Assembly (NCBI GenBank): GCA_033762375.1
Contig: JANRLQ010000026.1
Coordinates: 588,625-652,624 of the forward strand
Length of the DNA stretch: 64,000 nt
Direction: 5' to 3'
Origin: RDXT01 sp033762375
GTDB taxonomy: Bacteria > Bacteroidota > Bacteroidia > J057
Notes under the pieces: model-generated
The model's input: only the letters and a program-made list of their open reading frames with translations
Databases searched by the model: none
What the model was told of the DNA's origin: nothing
In this document: positions 8,838 to 17,960 of the stretch, one piece after another
How the letters are laid out: the number at the start of each line of letters is the position of its first letter
Numbering within the stretch: position 1 is the first letter of the stretch
Translations under genes and position numbers: made by a program

Positions 8838-10964
8838 TCATTTTCCTGACTGTAGTTGGGTCCACGCTTCTGCCACCGTGCGTACCGGCCGCTGGCAGGT
8901 ATGATCCCGGCATACATAGATCCAGGTGGTGCCTGGCTGGAGTTTGTCAGCGAGGAGTGGGAGCCGTCCCGGCGTGTTGCCGCCCAGCAGGTAGAGACCT
9001 GGCCGGAGGGTCTGATCGAGTTCCCGTGCCAGCGTATGGCTGGCGGGTCCGACGACCGCAACCTCATACAAGGGCCATTCTGTCCGCAGGGCCAGGCGTC
9101 CCCATGCATGATAATATACCGGCTCTGCTACCATCTCGGCATGTACCTGACGGAGCATCTGGTGTGCCTGGGTCACGTATGCCGGGCGATAGAGGAGGGT
9201 ACCCAGGTCGAGGAGGTTCCGGGCCAGGACTGCCGAAGCACCCGGCAGTACATGGTCAGCCGTCTCACGCAGGCGCACAGGCGCTGCTGCTGCCTGCTGG
9301 TCACCGGTATAATAAAAACCACCTGTCTCCGGGTCTGAAAAATGGGCTATGGTGTACTGCATCAGGCTGTCTGCGCGGTAGAGCCATGCCTCTTCAAACG
9401 TAATCTGATAGAGGCCGATCCATGCCTGGATCGTGTAGGCATAGTCATCCGCAAATCCCTGCCCAGATGCCATCCCCTGCCCGCGCATGCGAAAGAGTCC
9501 TCCGTCGGGCTGCTGAAGATAACGCCGGAGATACCCTGCGGCATCCAGGGCGGCAACCCGCAGCGAGTCGGTTCCGATGGCCCGGTAGGCATCTGTCCAG
9601 GCACTCACCATGAGGGCCTGCCAGGCCGTGACAACTTTGTCATCGGCAGCCGGTGGGGTGCGGTCTTTCTCACGGGTCTGCCGCAGCTTATCGCGGTAGA
9701 AGGCTGTCATCGCCTGAAACTTGTCCGGAGCCCAGTCATACCGGCCGGCCACTACCTCCGGGGGCTCGCTGCGGTAGAGGAGGTTTTTGCCTTTTTCACC
9801 GGACCAATTACCAAAGGGGGTTATTTCATACAGGTCTTTGAAGACGGTATTTTCATTACCAGTAGCCTTGACAATTTCTTTTTCGGTCCAGAGGTAATAA
9901 CCGCCTTCTGTCTCATCACTTTCGGCATCCAGCGAAGTGTAATAGCCATGCCCGGCATCTGCCAGTTCGCGCCGGACAAAAGACAATATCTCCAGTGCGG
10001 CATCCCGGTATCGGGGCTCGCGGGTACGCTGCCAGGCACGGGCATACAGGGAGGCAAGTTGTGCGTTGTCAGCAAGCATTTTTTCAAAATGTGGCACCCG
10101 CCAGGCCGGATCTGTGGTGTACCGCATGAATCCACCGCCTACGTGGTCATATATCCCGCCAGCCAGCATCTGGTCGAGGGTGAGGAGCAGAGACTGACGC
10201 ACCTGAGGGTCTCCGGTCAGGGTTTCATACTCAAGCATAAACTCCCATACGCCCGGCATAGGAAACTTCTGCGTGCCCCTGAGGCCCCCGTACACGGTAT
10301 CCGTCAGGGCCAGTATACCGGTTGCCATGCTGTGGGCTGCTGCTGCTCCGGGCTTGACCACCGGGCTGCCGGATCCGGCTGCATCTGTGCGGCGTATGCC
10401 CTGGGATATGTCTTGTGCCAACTGCTGCATATCGGCCGGATGCTCGCGGTAGAGCTGATCCATGCGGGAGAGGAGTGCTGTCCATTTGTCTTTGGGCAGG
10501 TAGGTGCCGCCGTACACAGGCTCGCCTGACGGGAGGGCGATAATGTTCAGGGGCCATCCTGCTTCACCGGTAGTCATCAGGGCAGCCTGCATAAAAAACT
10601 GATCCAGATCAGGACGTGCCTCGCGGTCTACTTTGACGGAGACAAAACGTTCATTCATCAGGCGTGCCACTGCTGTATCACTGAAGGTCTCCCGGCCCAT
10701 GACATGGCACCAGTGACAGGCCGCATAGCCGATGCTGATGATCATGAGTTTGTTTTCGGCCCGGGCCCGGCTGCTGGCCTCTTCGCCCCAGGGATACCAG
10801 TCCACGGGGCTGTGTGCGTACTGGCGGAGGTAACGACTGCCGGCATCCGCGAGCCGGTTGGCCGGGAATACGGGTTCCTGCCCGGCAGGTGTCTGCCGGG
10901 GGGCACAACTGGTCACAAGCCCTGTGACAAGGCAGAAGATGAAAAACGGTTTACCAGCACGCAT
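8838..10964 (-). CDS. DUF255 thioredoxin-domain lipoprotein (YyaL/SSP411-like)
   Basis: Start chosen at the ATG at 10964, which opens a lipoprotein signal with lipobox GLVTSC; this gives 708 residues. The N-terminal DUF255 thioredoxin-like domain shows YLRQYAHSPVDWYPWGEEA, then SIGYAACHWCHVM with its CxxC-type site, and ETFSDTAVARLMNERFV. An (alpha/alpha)6 barrel of the six-hairpin type follows, as in YyaL and mammalian SPATA20, with GGIYDHVGGGFMRYTTD, HFEKMLADNAQL and SLDAESDETEGGYYLWT. The family is widespread; its role is unproven, although N-acyl-glucosamine-epimerase-like barrels have been noted. A lipid-anchored version is less usual and implies action in the periplasm or at the surface. 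It stands alone between porZ and a divergent PBP gene. Confidence 0.88.
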   Translation of the reverse strand: MRAGKPFFIFCLVTGLVTSCAPRQTPAGQEPVFPANRLADAGSRYLRQYAHSPVDWYPWGEEASSRARAENKLMIISIGYAACHWCHVMGRETFSDTAVARLMNERFVSVKVDREARPDLDQFFMQAALMTTGEAGWPLNIIALPSGEPVYGGTYLPKDKWTALLSRMDQLYREHPADMQQLAQDISQGIRRTDAAGSGSPVVKPGAAAAHSMATGILALTDTVYGGLRGTQKFPMPGVWEFMLEYETLTGDPQVRQSLLLTLDQMLAGGIYDHVGGGFMRYTTDPAWRVPHFEKMLADNAQLASLYARAWQRTREPRYRDAALEILSFVRRELADAGHGYYTSLDAESDETEGGYYLWTEKEIVKATGNENTVFKDLYEITPFGNWSGEKGKNLLYRSEPPEVVAGRYDWAPDKFQAMTAFYRDKLRQTREKDRTPPAADDKVVTAWQALMVSAWTDAYRAIGTDSLRVAALDAAGYLRRYLQQPDGGLFRMRGQGMASGQGFADDYAYTIQAWIGLYQITFEEAWLYRADSLMQYTIAHFSDPETGGFYYTGDQQAAAAPVRLRETADHVLPGASAVLARNLLDLGTLLYRPAYVTQAHQMLRQVHAEMVAEPVYYHAWGRLALRTEWPLYEVAVVGPASHTLARELDQTLRPGLYLLGGNTPGRLPLLADKLQPGTTWIYVCRDHTCQRPVRTVAEAWTQLQSGK

Positions 10965-11138
10965 ATTCCGATATTTGCGGCAAGCTACGTAAGTTTGCAG
11001 GTGCATGACAGGATAAAAGTCATAGTCTTCGGGGCCCAATCACATTGAATCGCAGCACTGCGTATAACAAGCTGCCTTCCGGTACGTTTTTTTTCTGTAT
11101 TTTCACAACGCCTAACCAGACCCATAAGGCACCTTCAC

Positions 11139-13655
11139 ATGCAAACAACCCCTGGTAGTCTCATTGCCAAGTTAAAAGATTGGTTGATCGCCCGGCTGGA
11201 TCGTATCCGCTATGATGAGACAGGCCGGCTCCTCACCCTCCGCGAGATTGCCGTGCGCTGGCTCAAGTCCTGGACCTGGCAAGGCAGCCTCAAGCTGGCA
11301 GGTATTGGACTGGGAAGCATCGTAGGATTTGTACTGCTGCTCTGGCTGGCAGTAGCCCTGGGTATATTTGGCCACGTACCTACGGAGGCTGAGCTGGCCA
11401 AAATCCGCAACCATACTGCCTCCGAAATATATGCGTCAGACGGGGTCGTGATAGGTAAGTTTTTTATCGAAAACCGGACACAAGTCGAGGGAGATGAAAT
11501 TTCACCGCTCGTCGCAGAAGCCCTGATCGCCACAGAGGATGCCCGCTTTTTTGAGCACTCAGGCATAGATACCAAGAGTATGTTCCGGGTGATCTTTAAG
11601 TCTGTCCTGCTGGGAGATGAAAGCTCTGGTGGAGGTAGTACCATTAGCCAGCAGTTGGCCAAAAATATTTTTAAGCGGGGTAACTATGCCTTTCTCTCCA
11701 TGCCGGTCGCCAAAATCAAAGAAATGATGATCGCCCGGCGGCTGGAGCGTACCTACCAGAAAGAAGATATTTTGACGCTGTATCTCAATACAGTACCCTT
11801 TGGGGAAAATGTGTACGGAATCGGAGCTGCCTCTCAGCGTTTTTTCAGCACCAAAGCCAAAAACCTCCGGATAGAAGATGCCGCAGTATTGGTAGGCATG
11901 CTCAAGGCCAATACCGCATATAATCCCAGGGTACACCCTGAGCGTGCCGTCGAGCGCCGGAATGTGGTCCTGGAGCAAATGGAAAAATACGGGTATATCA
12001 CCCCGGAAGAGCGCGACTCACTCGCCAAACTTCCGATGGGCTTAAAATATGACAATGTCACTGACGGGGAGGGCCAGGCACCGTACTTCCGGCAATACCT
12101 CGCGAAGGAACTGGAAGCCTGGTTTGAGGAACATCCCAAGCCAGATGGCACCAGGTGGAATATGTACACCGACGGGCTGCGGATCCACACGACGATAGAT
12201 TCGCGTCTGCAGCGCATGGCTGAGCGTGCTGTCAAGGAACATATGAAATCCCTGCAGCAGACATTTGACCAGCACTGGAAAAATAAAACCCTCTGGAAAC
12301 CAGACGATCCCGGGATTGTGCGCGCCTACAAGCAGTCCAATCGCTATAAGTCCCTGAAGGCCCAGGGCAAGTCGGAGGAGGAGATCCGGAAAGTATTCAG
12401 CCAGCCCGTCGCGATGGAGGTCTGGACCTGGGACGGACTGCAAAAACGCACCATGACACCACTGGACTCTGTGATCTACTACCAGTCATTTCTTCAGGCG
12501 GGTATGCTGGTCATGGAGGCACAAACCGGGCAGATCAAAGCCTGGGTGGGGGGAATTAACTATGAGCGGTTTCAGTATGATCACGTCACCTCAAAACGGC
12601 AGGCAGGCTCTACGTTTAAGCCTTTTGTATATGCGGCTGCGCTGGAAACGGGCGTCTCGCCATGTGAGTTTTTTCCGAATGAACTGGTGGCCTACGGAAA
12701 CTGGAAGCCGGGCAACTCTGATGGGAAATACGGCGGTTACTACAGCCTCAAAGGGGGCCTCGCCAACTCTGTCAATACTGTCTCAGCGGCGATCATCATG
12801 CAGATCGGGGTTAATACGGCCCATGATTACCTGAAAAAATTTGGCTTTACAGACGGCATCCCCCGGGACCCGACCATTGTCCTCGGTACGGCTGATGTGT
12901 CGCTGCTGGATATGGTGGCAGCTTACAGCGCGTTTGTGAACAAAGGCAGCCGCTCCCTCCCGATCGCTGTCACTAAAATTGAGGACAACAAGGGCAATCT
13001 GATCGTGTCTTTTCCTGTCAAAAACCGGACTTTCCCGGTCATCAGCGAGACAACGGCCGGGATGATCACCAGTATGCTGGAGGCTGTCGTGGACAGTGGT
13101 ACGGGGAGCCGTCTCCGGCGGCACCACGGTATTGCCGTCCCTATTGGTGGCAAGACGGGCACGACCCAGGAGCAGACGGATGGCTGGTTTATGGGCGTAA
13201 CTGCTGGTTTGGTAACGGGGGTATGGGTAGGAGGCGAAGACCGGCAGGTACGGTTCCGGTCCACTGCACTGGGACAAGGAGCCAGCATGGCCCTGCCGAT
13301 CTGTGGCAAGTTTCTTCAGCAGGCTACCCAAAGCAGCAAGTACAAAAAATATTTTGCCCCTTTTGATACCCTCGGCGTGTCTGCGCTGGCCTCTATGGAG
13401 TGTCCGATGTACAGCCTGACGACCTATGAGCCGGATACCATGCGCAGCAACCTGGATCACATCATTGAGATGCTCAAGGAAAAACGTGACAACCGGGATG
13501 AGGGCACACTGGAAAATCCGGTCCTGCCCGGAGACTCGATCCGCGAGGCGCGTCCGCCAGCTGTAAAGCGGAAAACACGCTGGGAGGAGTTTTTTGAGCG
13601 CAAGCGGAATCCAACCAGCGATCCTGGCCGTGAAGGAGGGGGCGACATTCCCTGA
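11139..13655 (+). CDS. Class A penicillin-binding protein 1A (bifunctional transglycosylase/transpeptidase)
   Basis: 838 residues, mrcA/ponA class. It polymerises lipid II into glycan strands and cross-links peptides at the outer face of the inner membrane. One membrane anchor lies near residues 60-80 (IGLGSIVGFVLLLWLAVALG). The GT51 transglycosylase domain has EDARFFEHSGID with its catalytic Glu near residue 132, and GGGSTISQQLAKNIF near 168. The transpeptidase domain carries the three penicillin-binding motifs: STFK near residue 489, SVN near 548 and KTGT near 671. A charged, Arg/Glu-rich C-terminal tail follows (MLKEKRDNRDEG onward). It converges with uvrC, the stops being 10 bases apart. 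A paralogue lies on the other side of uvrC. Confidence 0.96.
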   Translation: MQTTPGSLIAKLKDWLIARLDRIRYDETGRLLTLREIAVRWLKSWTWQGSLKLAGIGLGSIVGFVLLLWLAVALGIFGHVPTEAELAKIRNHTASEIYASDGVVIGKFFIENRTQVEGDEISPLVAEALIATEDARFFEHSGIDTKSMFRVIFKSVLLGDESSGGGSTISQQLAKNIFKRGNYAFLSMPVAKIKEMMIARRLERTYQKEDILTLYLNTVPFGENVYGIGAASQRFFSTKAKNLRIEDAAVLVGMLKANTAYNPRVHPERAVERRNVVLEQMEKYGYITPEERDSLAKLPMGLKYDNVTDGEGQAPYFRQYLAKELEAWFEEHPKPDGTRWNMYTDGLRIHTTIDSRLQRMAERAVKEHMKSLQQTFDQHWKNKTLWKPDDPGIVRAYKQSNRYKSLKAQGKSEEEIRKVFSQPVAMEVWTWDGLQKRTMTPLDSVIYYQSFLQAGMLVMEAQTGQIKAWVGGINYERFQYDHVTSKRQAGSTFKPFVYAAALETGVSPCEFFPNELVAYGNWKPGNSDGKYGGYYSLKGGLANSVNTVSAAIIMQIGVNTAHDYLKKFGFTDGIPRDPTIVLGTADVSLLDMVAAYSAFVNKGSRSLPIAVTKIEDNKGNLIVSFPVKNRTFPVISETTAGMITSMLEAVVDSGTGSRLRRHHGIAVPIGGKTGTTQEQTDGWFMGVTAGLVTGVWVGGEDRQVRFRSTALGQGASMALPICGKFLQQATQSSKYKKYFAPFDTLGVSALASMECPMYSLTTYEPDTMRSNLDHIIEMLKEKRDNRDEGTLENPVLPGDSIREARPPAVKRKTRWEEFFERKRNPTSDPGREGGGDIP

Positions 13656-13665
13656 GCAGACAGGT

Positions 13666-15486
13666 TTAGAGTTTGCCTTCCTGGATAGCAGCCAGGATCA
13701 GACTGGCACGGCGAGCGCCGAGCCGGGCGGTTAGTTCCTCAGGGGTGGCGGCCTTAAGTTTTTTGACAGACTTAAATGCCTGGATGATCTCTTTTTCTGC
13801 CTGTGGCCCGATACCTTTGATCTGGGTCAGCGCCGACTTCTGATTGGTGGCGTCGCTGCGCTGGTCCCGGTGAAAGGTAATCGCAAACCGGTGCGCCTCG
13901 TTGCGTATCTGCTGGATCAGGTGGAGGCCCGGGCTTTTTTTGTCAATATACAGCGGAAACGGGTCATCCACCCGGTAGATTTCTTCCAGCCGCTTGGCGA
14001 TACCGATCATGGGGACCTTGCCGAGGAGCCCTACCTTCTGGAGGGCCTCTGCTGCACTGCTGAGCTGTCCCTTGCCCCCGTCCACCACGATCAGGTCAGG
14101 CAAAGGCTGATTTTCATCCAGCAACCGCCGGTAACGCCGCTCCACGATCTCCGCCATGGAGGCAAAATCATTAGGCCCCTCGACGGTTTTGATCTTAAAG
14201 TGACGATAGTCTTTTTTGGACGGTTTACCCTGCTTGAAGACCACACATGAGGCTACCGGAGACGATCCCTGAAAGTTGGAGTTGTCGAAGCACTCAATAT
14301 GGGCAGGTGGATTGGTCAGATTCAGCGCTTTTTGCAGGGCCTCAACCATCACTTCACCCGGATCCCGTCGTTTTTTGAACTGCTGGTCGTAGAGTTTTTC
14401 TGTGAGCAGGGTACGGCAATTTTTGAGCGAAAGGTCCACCAGGAGTTTTTTGTCCCCGCGTTGTGGTACTGTCAGGGTGATACCCTCCGGAAGCAGGTCT
14501 GGTGGCAGGTCCAGGTTGCAGAGCATGTCCGGGAAGAGGTCCGTCTCGCTGTCCGTGAGCTGCACGAGGGTTGCAGCCAGGATTTCTTCCTCTTCCTCCT
14601 GGTGCTGGTGCCGGAACTCCCAGCTGTGAATCTGCACGATAGAGCCATTTTGGACCTTAAAGTGATTGATCACGCTCAGGTTTTCCTCCGTGGCAATGGT
14701 CATGACTTCCAGGTCGCCGGTTTTTTCGGAGACAACGGTGGTACGTTGTTTATAGGCTTTGACTTTTTCGATCCGTTGTTTGAAGAGGGCGGCCCGCTCA
14801 AAGGCATACTCTGCCGCAGCCTCCTGCATCTGTGTCTCCAGGTGCCGGATGACGGGCCCCATATTACCCCGGAGGATATACCGTATCTGCTCAATACCTT
14901 TCTGATAGGTTTCTTCTGAGATCAGGTTTTCGCAGGGGGCGGCACAGTTGCCGATCTGGAACTCCAGACACCGTTTGTATTTTCCGGCAGTTACGTTTTC
15001 TTCAGAGAGGACATAGGAGCAGGTCCTCAGGGGCATGAGGCTGCGTACCAGGTCCAGGATCGCATACATGGCGGCTCCGCTGGGATACGGCCCAAAGTAA
15101 GCTGATCCGTCATCTATCTTCTGCCGTGTCGTGAATACCCGCGGGAACCGTTCATTTTTGATACATATATAAGGATAGGTTTTCCCATCCTTGAGCATGA
15201 TGTTGTAGCGCGGCTGGTGGTTTTTGATGAGGTTGTTTTCCAGCAGCAGGGCTTCCGTCTCACTGGGGGTGACGGTATAGGCGATGTCGGTGATATGGTC
15301 CACCATATGCCGGATACGGTAGCTGTTTCGCCGGCCGGAGTTGAAGTAGCTGCTGACCCGTTTTCGCAGGCTTTTGGCCTTACCGATATAGATGATCCGG
15401 GCTTTCTTGTCCAGAAAGCGGTATACCCCCGGAGCGTCAGGGAGATTTTTGACTTTGGTGAGAATCTCGGGCGAAATATCTTCCAT
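13666..15486 (-). CDS. uvrC: UvrC, excinuclease ABC subunit C
   Basis: 606 residues, the normal length. UvrC makes the two incisions around a DNA lesion in UvrABC nucleotide excision repair. The GIY-YIG nuclease is at the N-terminus, with GVY at residues 20-22, YIGKAKSLRKRV at 33-44 and a Glu-rich tail (SETEALLLENNLIK). A UVR domain that contacts UvrB lies near residues 205-240. The C-terminal RNase-H-like nuclease is recognisable from IECFDNSNFQG, KKDYRHFKIKTVEGPNDFASM and LIVVDGGKGQLS, and a helix-hairpin-helix end contains IKGIGPQAEKEII. All key motifs are intact. It is flanked on both sides by class A PBP genes, with which no functional link is known. Confidence 0.97.
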   Translation of the reverse strand: MEDISPEILTKVKNLPDAPGVYRFLDKKARIIYIGKAKSLRKRVSSYFNSGRRNSYRIRHMVDHITDIAYTVTPSETEALLLENNLIKNHQPRYNIMLKDGKTYPYICIKNERFPRVFTTRQKIDDGSAYFGPYPSGAAMYAILDLVRSLMPLRTCSYVLSEENVTAGKYKRCLEFQIGNCAAPCENLISEETYQKGIEQIRYILRGNMGPVIRHLETQMQEAAAEYAFERAALFKQRIEKVKAYKQRTTVVSEKTGDLEVMTIATEENLSVINHFKVQNGSIVQIHSWEFRHQHQEEEEEILAATLVQLTDSETDLFPDMLCNLDLPPDLLPEGITLTVPQRGDKKLLVDLSLKNCRTLLTEKLYDQQFKKRRDPGEVMVEALQKALNLTNPPAHIECFDNSNFQGSSPVASCVVFKQGKPSKKDYRHFKIKTVEGPNDFASMAEIVERRYRRLLDENQPLPDLIVVDGGKGQLSSAAEALQKVGLLGKVPMIGIAKRLEEIYRVDDPFPLYIDKKSPGLHLIQQIRNEAHRFAITFHRDQRSDATNQKSALTQIKGIGPQAEKEIIQAFKSVKKLKAATPEELTARLGARRASLILAAIQEGKL

Positions 15487-15570
15487 ACAAAACAGTGGCT
15501 AGCCGCTGGATATAGGTACGATACAGGGGGCTCTCAAGGTTACAGGAGAGCGCAGGCTGCACAGGGCTGC

Positions 15571-17862
15571 TCACTCAAAGCTGTCAAAGTCATCGGATTT
15601 TCCGGCGGCAGGTTTGGATCCGCCACCACCGCCTCCGCCCCCGTAATGGGCGGTTCCTACGCAGGGTTCTTCTTTATAGCCATCCGGGGCCTTAAACTTG
15701 TCTTGTGGCAGGCCGATCTTAGGATCGGCATATACCCGCTGCATAAACAGCCCCCAGATCGGCAGGGCCATGCTCGCACCCTGGCCCAGCGCGATGGAGC
15801 GGAATCGCATCCGGCGGTCGGCACAGCCTACCCAGGCACCAGCCACCAGGTTGGGGGTACAGCCAATAAACCATCCATCGGAGTGGTTTTGGGTGGTACC
15901 GGTTTTGCCTGCGATTTCATTCTTGAACTTATACACCCGCCGGATCCGGTTGGCAGTACCTCCCGGCTGGTCTATCACCCCGCGGAGCATCTGGATCAGG
16001 ACATAGGAGGTAGTGGGGTTGATCGCCTGAGAAGTTTCGGCCCTGAACTCAGCCAGGACATTGCCCCGACGGTCTTCTATGCGGGTTACAAAATATGGAT
16101 CCGTCCGCACGCCATTGTTGACAAACGTAGAATAGGCCCCCGTGAGCTCATACACAGACAGGTCCGTAGTGCCCAGACAAAGCGCTGGTACTGGATCCAG
16201 GCGGGATTTGATCCCGGCGCGGTAGGCGTAGTCCACCACGGTCTGGGGCCCCAGCCACTTCATGAGCCGGGCTGTGATCAGGTTGACAGAGGCTGCCAGG
16301 GCTGAGCGCAGCGTCATCAGGCCACCGTAGTCACCATCGGAGTTTTTGGGCACCCACCGGGTACCCAGCCCATCTGTATTTTCAAATACGACAGGCTGGT
16401 TTAGCTCCAGGTCGCAGGGCTTGCGTCCCTTGTCGAGGGCCGCAGCATATACAAACGGCTTGAAGGTCGAGCCGACCTGCCGCTTGCCGGTCGCTACGTG
16501 GTCATACTTGAACCGGCGGTAGTTGATCCCGCCTACCCAGGCCTTGACCTGGCCATTGGCAGGCTCGATCGCCACAAAACCCGTCTCCAGAAAAGCTGAG
16601 TGGTATTTGAGGGAGTCCCGGGGCGAAAGCACGGTGTCAATATCACCCTCCCACCCAAACACGGTCATCCGGACGGGCACATCAAACTCCTCCTGGATTT
16701 GCGCTTTGGTTTTGCCGGCACGGAGGCCGTTGCGGTAGCGGTCACTCTCCCGCATCATCAGCTCAATGATGTCCGGGTGGGTGCGGTATGCCTCGCGGCC
16801 CTTGATATGATTGACAAAGATAGGCTGGAGATAACTCAGGTGCTCTTTTACAGCTGATTCTGCGTGGAGCTGCATACGGGAGTCGAGGGTGGTGTATACC
16901 CGGAGGCCGTCTTCGTAGAGGTTCCAGGGCTTGCCATCGGGCCGGAAGTTTTTGCTGCACCAGTCTTTCATAAACGTGCGGACTTCCTGCCGGAAATACG
17001 GTGCAATCCCCCGCTCGTGTTCAAAGGTCTGTTTGGTTACGACCAGGGGGCGCTGCTTGAGGCTGTCCACCTTATCTCGTGCGGGATCCAGAAAACCATG
17101 TTTTACCATCAGGTCGAACACCAGGTTGCGGCGTGCAATGACCGTGTCCGGATGCCGGATGGGGTCAAAAACACCCTGCCCTTTCAGCATGGCCACCATC
17201 ACGGCAGCCTCTTCAGGGTTCAGGTTGCTGGAACTTTTGCCAAAGAGGCGCTCTGAGGCGGTTTCTACCCCGTAGGTGTTGCCGTAGATATTGACGGTAT
17301 TAAGGTAGGCCTCCATGATCTCCTGCTTGGTGTACTTGTTTTCCAGTACAGCCGAGACAATGACCTCCTTAATTTTGCGGTTGACGGTGCGGTCCTGGTT
17401 GACGACGTTGAACAGGTTGCGGGAGAGCTGCATTGTGATGGTACTGCCACCGCTGGTCGTCCCGCTGAAGTACCGCTTGATAATGGCGGGTATAGACCAG
17501 AGATCTACCCCGGAGTGCTCATAAAACCGGGCATCCTCCGTGGCGATGAGGGCATCCACGAGATAAGGGGAGACCTCATTCAGCCGGACATTGACGCGGT
17601 TTTCCCGGATAAAAAAATTGTCCAGTACGACCCCGTCCGCAGAGATCACCTGGGTGGAGAGGCTGGCATCCGGGTTTTCGATCTCGGAGAGGGGTGGCAG
17701 GTCTGATGCCGTGTACAGCACAAACCCCGTGATCACCAGGCTGACCATGGCGATCATAATGCCCAGGATCCGACGCCCCATCTGAAAGGCGGTCATCGGG
17801 GGGCGGGAAGCAGGTTGTGGCGGCAGGAGCTGTGGATTTTCCTCCAGTACAACGGGACCTTG
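15571..17862 (-). CDS. Second class A penicillin-binding protein (PBP1A paralogue)
   Basis: About 763 residues from the ATG at 17862; the frame also has an ATG at 17901, but that adds a hydrophobic stretch before a soluble leader, which is less likely. A single membrane anchor lies near residues 35-55 (LGIMIAMVSLVITGFVLYT). The GT51 domain has EDARFYEHSGVD with its catalytic Glu near residue 108, and GGSTITMQLSRNLF. Transpeptidase motifs are STFK (near 462), SVN and KTGTTQ (near 651). The protein ends in a glycine run followed by an acidic DDFDSFE tail. It is clearly a paralogue of the PBP at 11139: the same domain order, similar insertions after the transglycosylase domain (a D-L-N-x-P segment replaced by H-I-x-G-R-E), and the same GQGASMALPI end motif. 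Both appear functional. Confidence 0.95.
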   Translation of the reverse strand, partial: QGPVVLEENPQLLPPQPASRPPMTAFQMGRRILGIMIAMVSLVITGFVLYTASDLPPLSEIENPDASLSTQVISADGVVLDNFFIRENRVNVRLNEVSPYLVDALIATEDARFYEHSGVDLWSIPAIIKRYFSGTTSGGSTITMQLSRNLFNVVNQDRTVNRKIKEVIVSAVLENKYTKQEIMEAYLNTVNIYGNTYGVETASERLFGKSSSNLNPEEAAVMVAMLKGQGVFDPIRHPDTVIARRNLVFDLMVKHGFLDPARDKVDSLKQRPLVVTKQTFEHERGIAPYFRQEVRTFMKDWCSKNFRPDGKPWNLYEDGLRVYTTLDSRMQLHAESAVKEHLSYLQPIFVNHIKGREAYRTHPDIIELMMRESDRYRNGLRAGKTKAQIQEEFDVPVRMTVFGWEGDIDTVLSPRDSLKYHSAFLETGFVAIEPANGQVKAWVGGINYRRFKYDHVATGKRQVGSTFKPFVYAAALDKGRKPCDLELNQPVVFENTDGLGTRWVPKNSDGDYGGLMTLRSALAASVNLITARLMKWLGPQTVVDYAYRAGIKSRLDPVPALCLGTTDLSVYELTGAYSTFVNNGVRTDPYFVTRIEDRRGNVLAEFRAETSQAINPTTSYVLIQMLRGVIDQPGGTANRIRRVYKFKNEIAGKTGTTQNHSDGWFIGCTPNLVAGAWVGCADRRMRFRSIALGQGASMALPIWGLFMQRVYADPKIGLPQDKFKAPDGYKEEPCVGTAHYGGGGGGGGSKPAAGKSDDFDSFE

Positions 17863-17960
17863 CATGAGCAGTAACATTAGAAGACTCAGGCAAATATACA
17901 TTTATCCGGATTCCTGTATGTGCTCTGCACGATATTCAGGCCCCGGCAGACGAAATTATC

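Noticed and set aside
9342..10529. Open frame of about 395 codons on the plus strand inside the DUF255 gene
   Set aside because: Antisense to a gene with clear domains; no signal, motif or promoter of its own.
15217..16305. Open frame of about 360 codons on the plus strand across uvrC and the second PBP
   Set aside because: It crosses the ends of two real genes on the other strand and has no recognisable domain.
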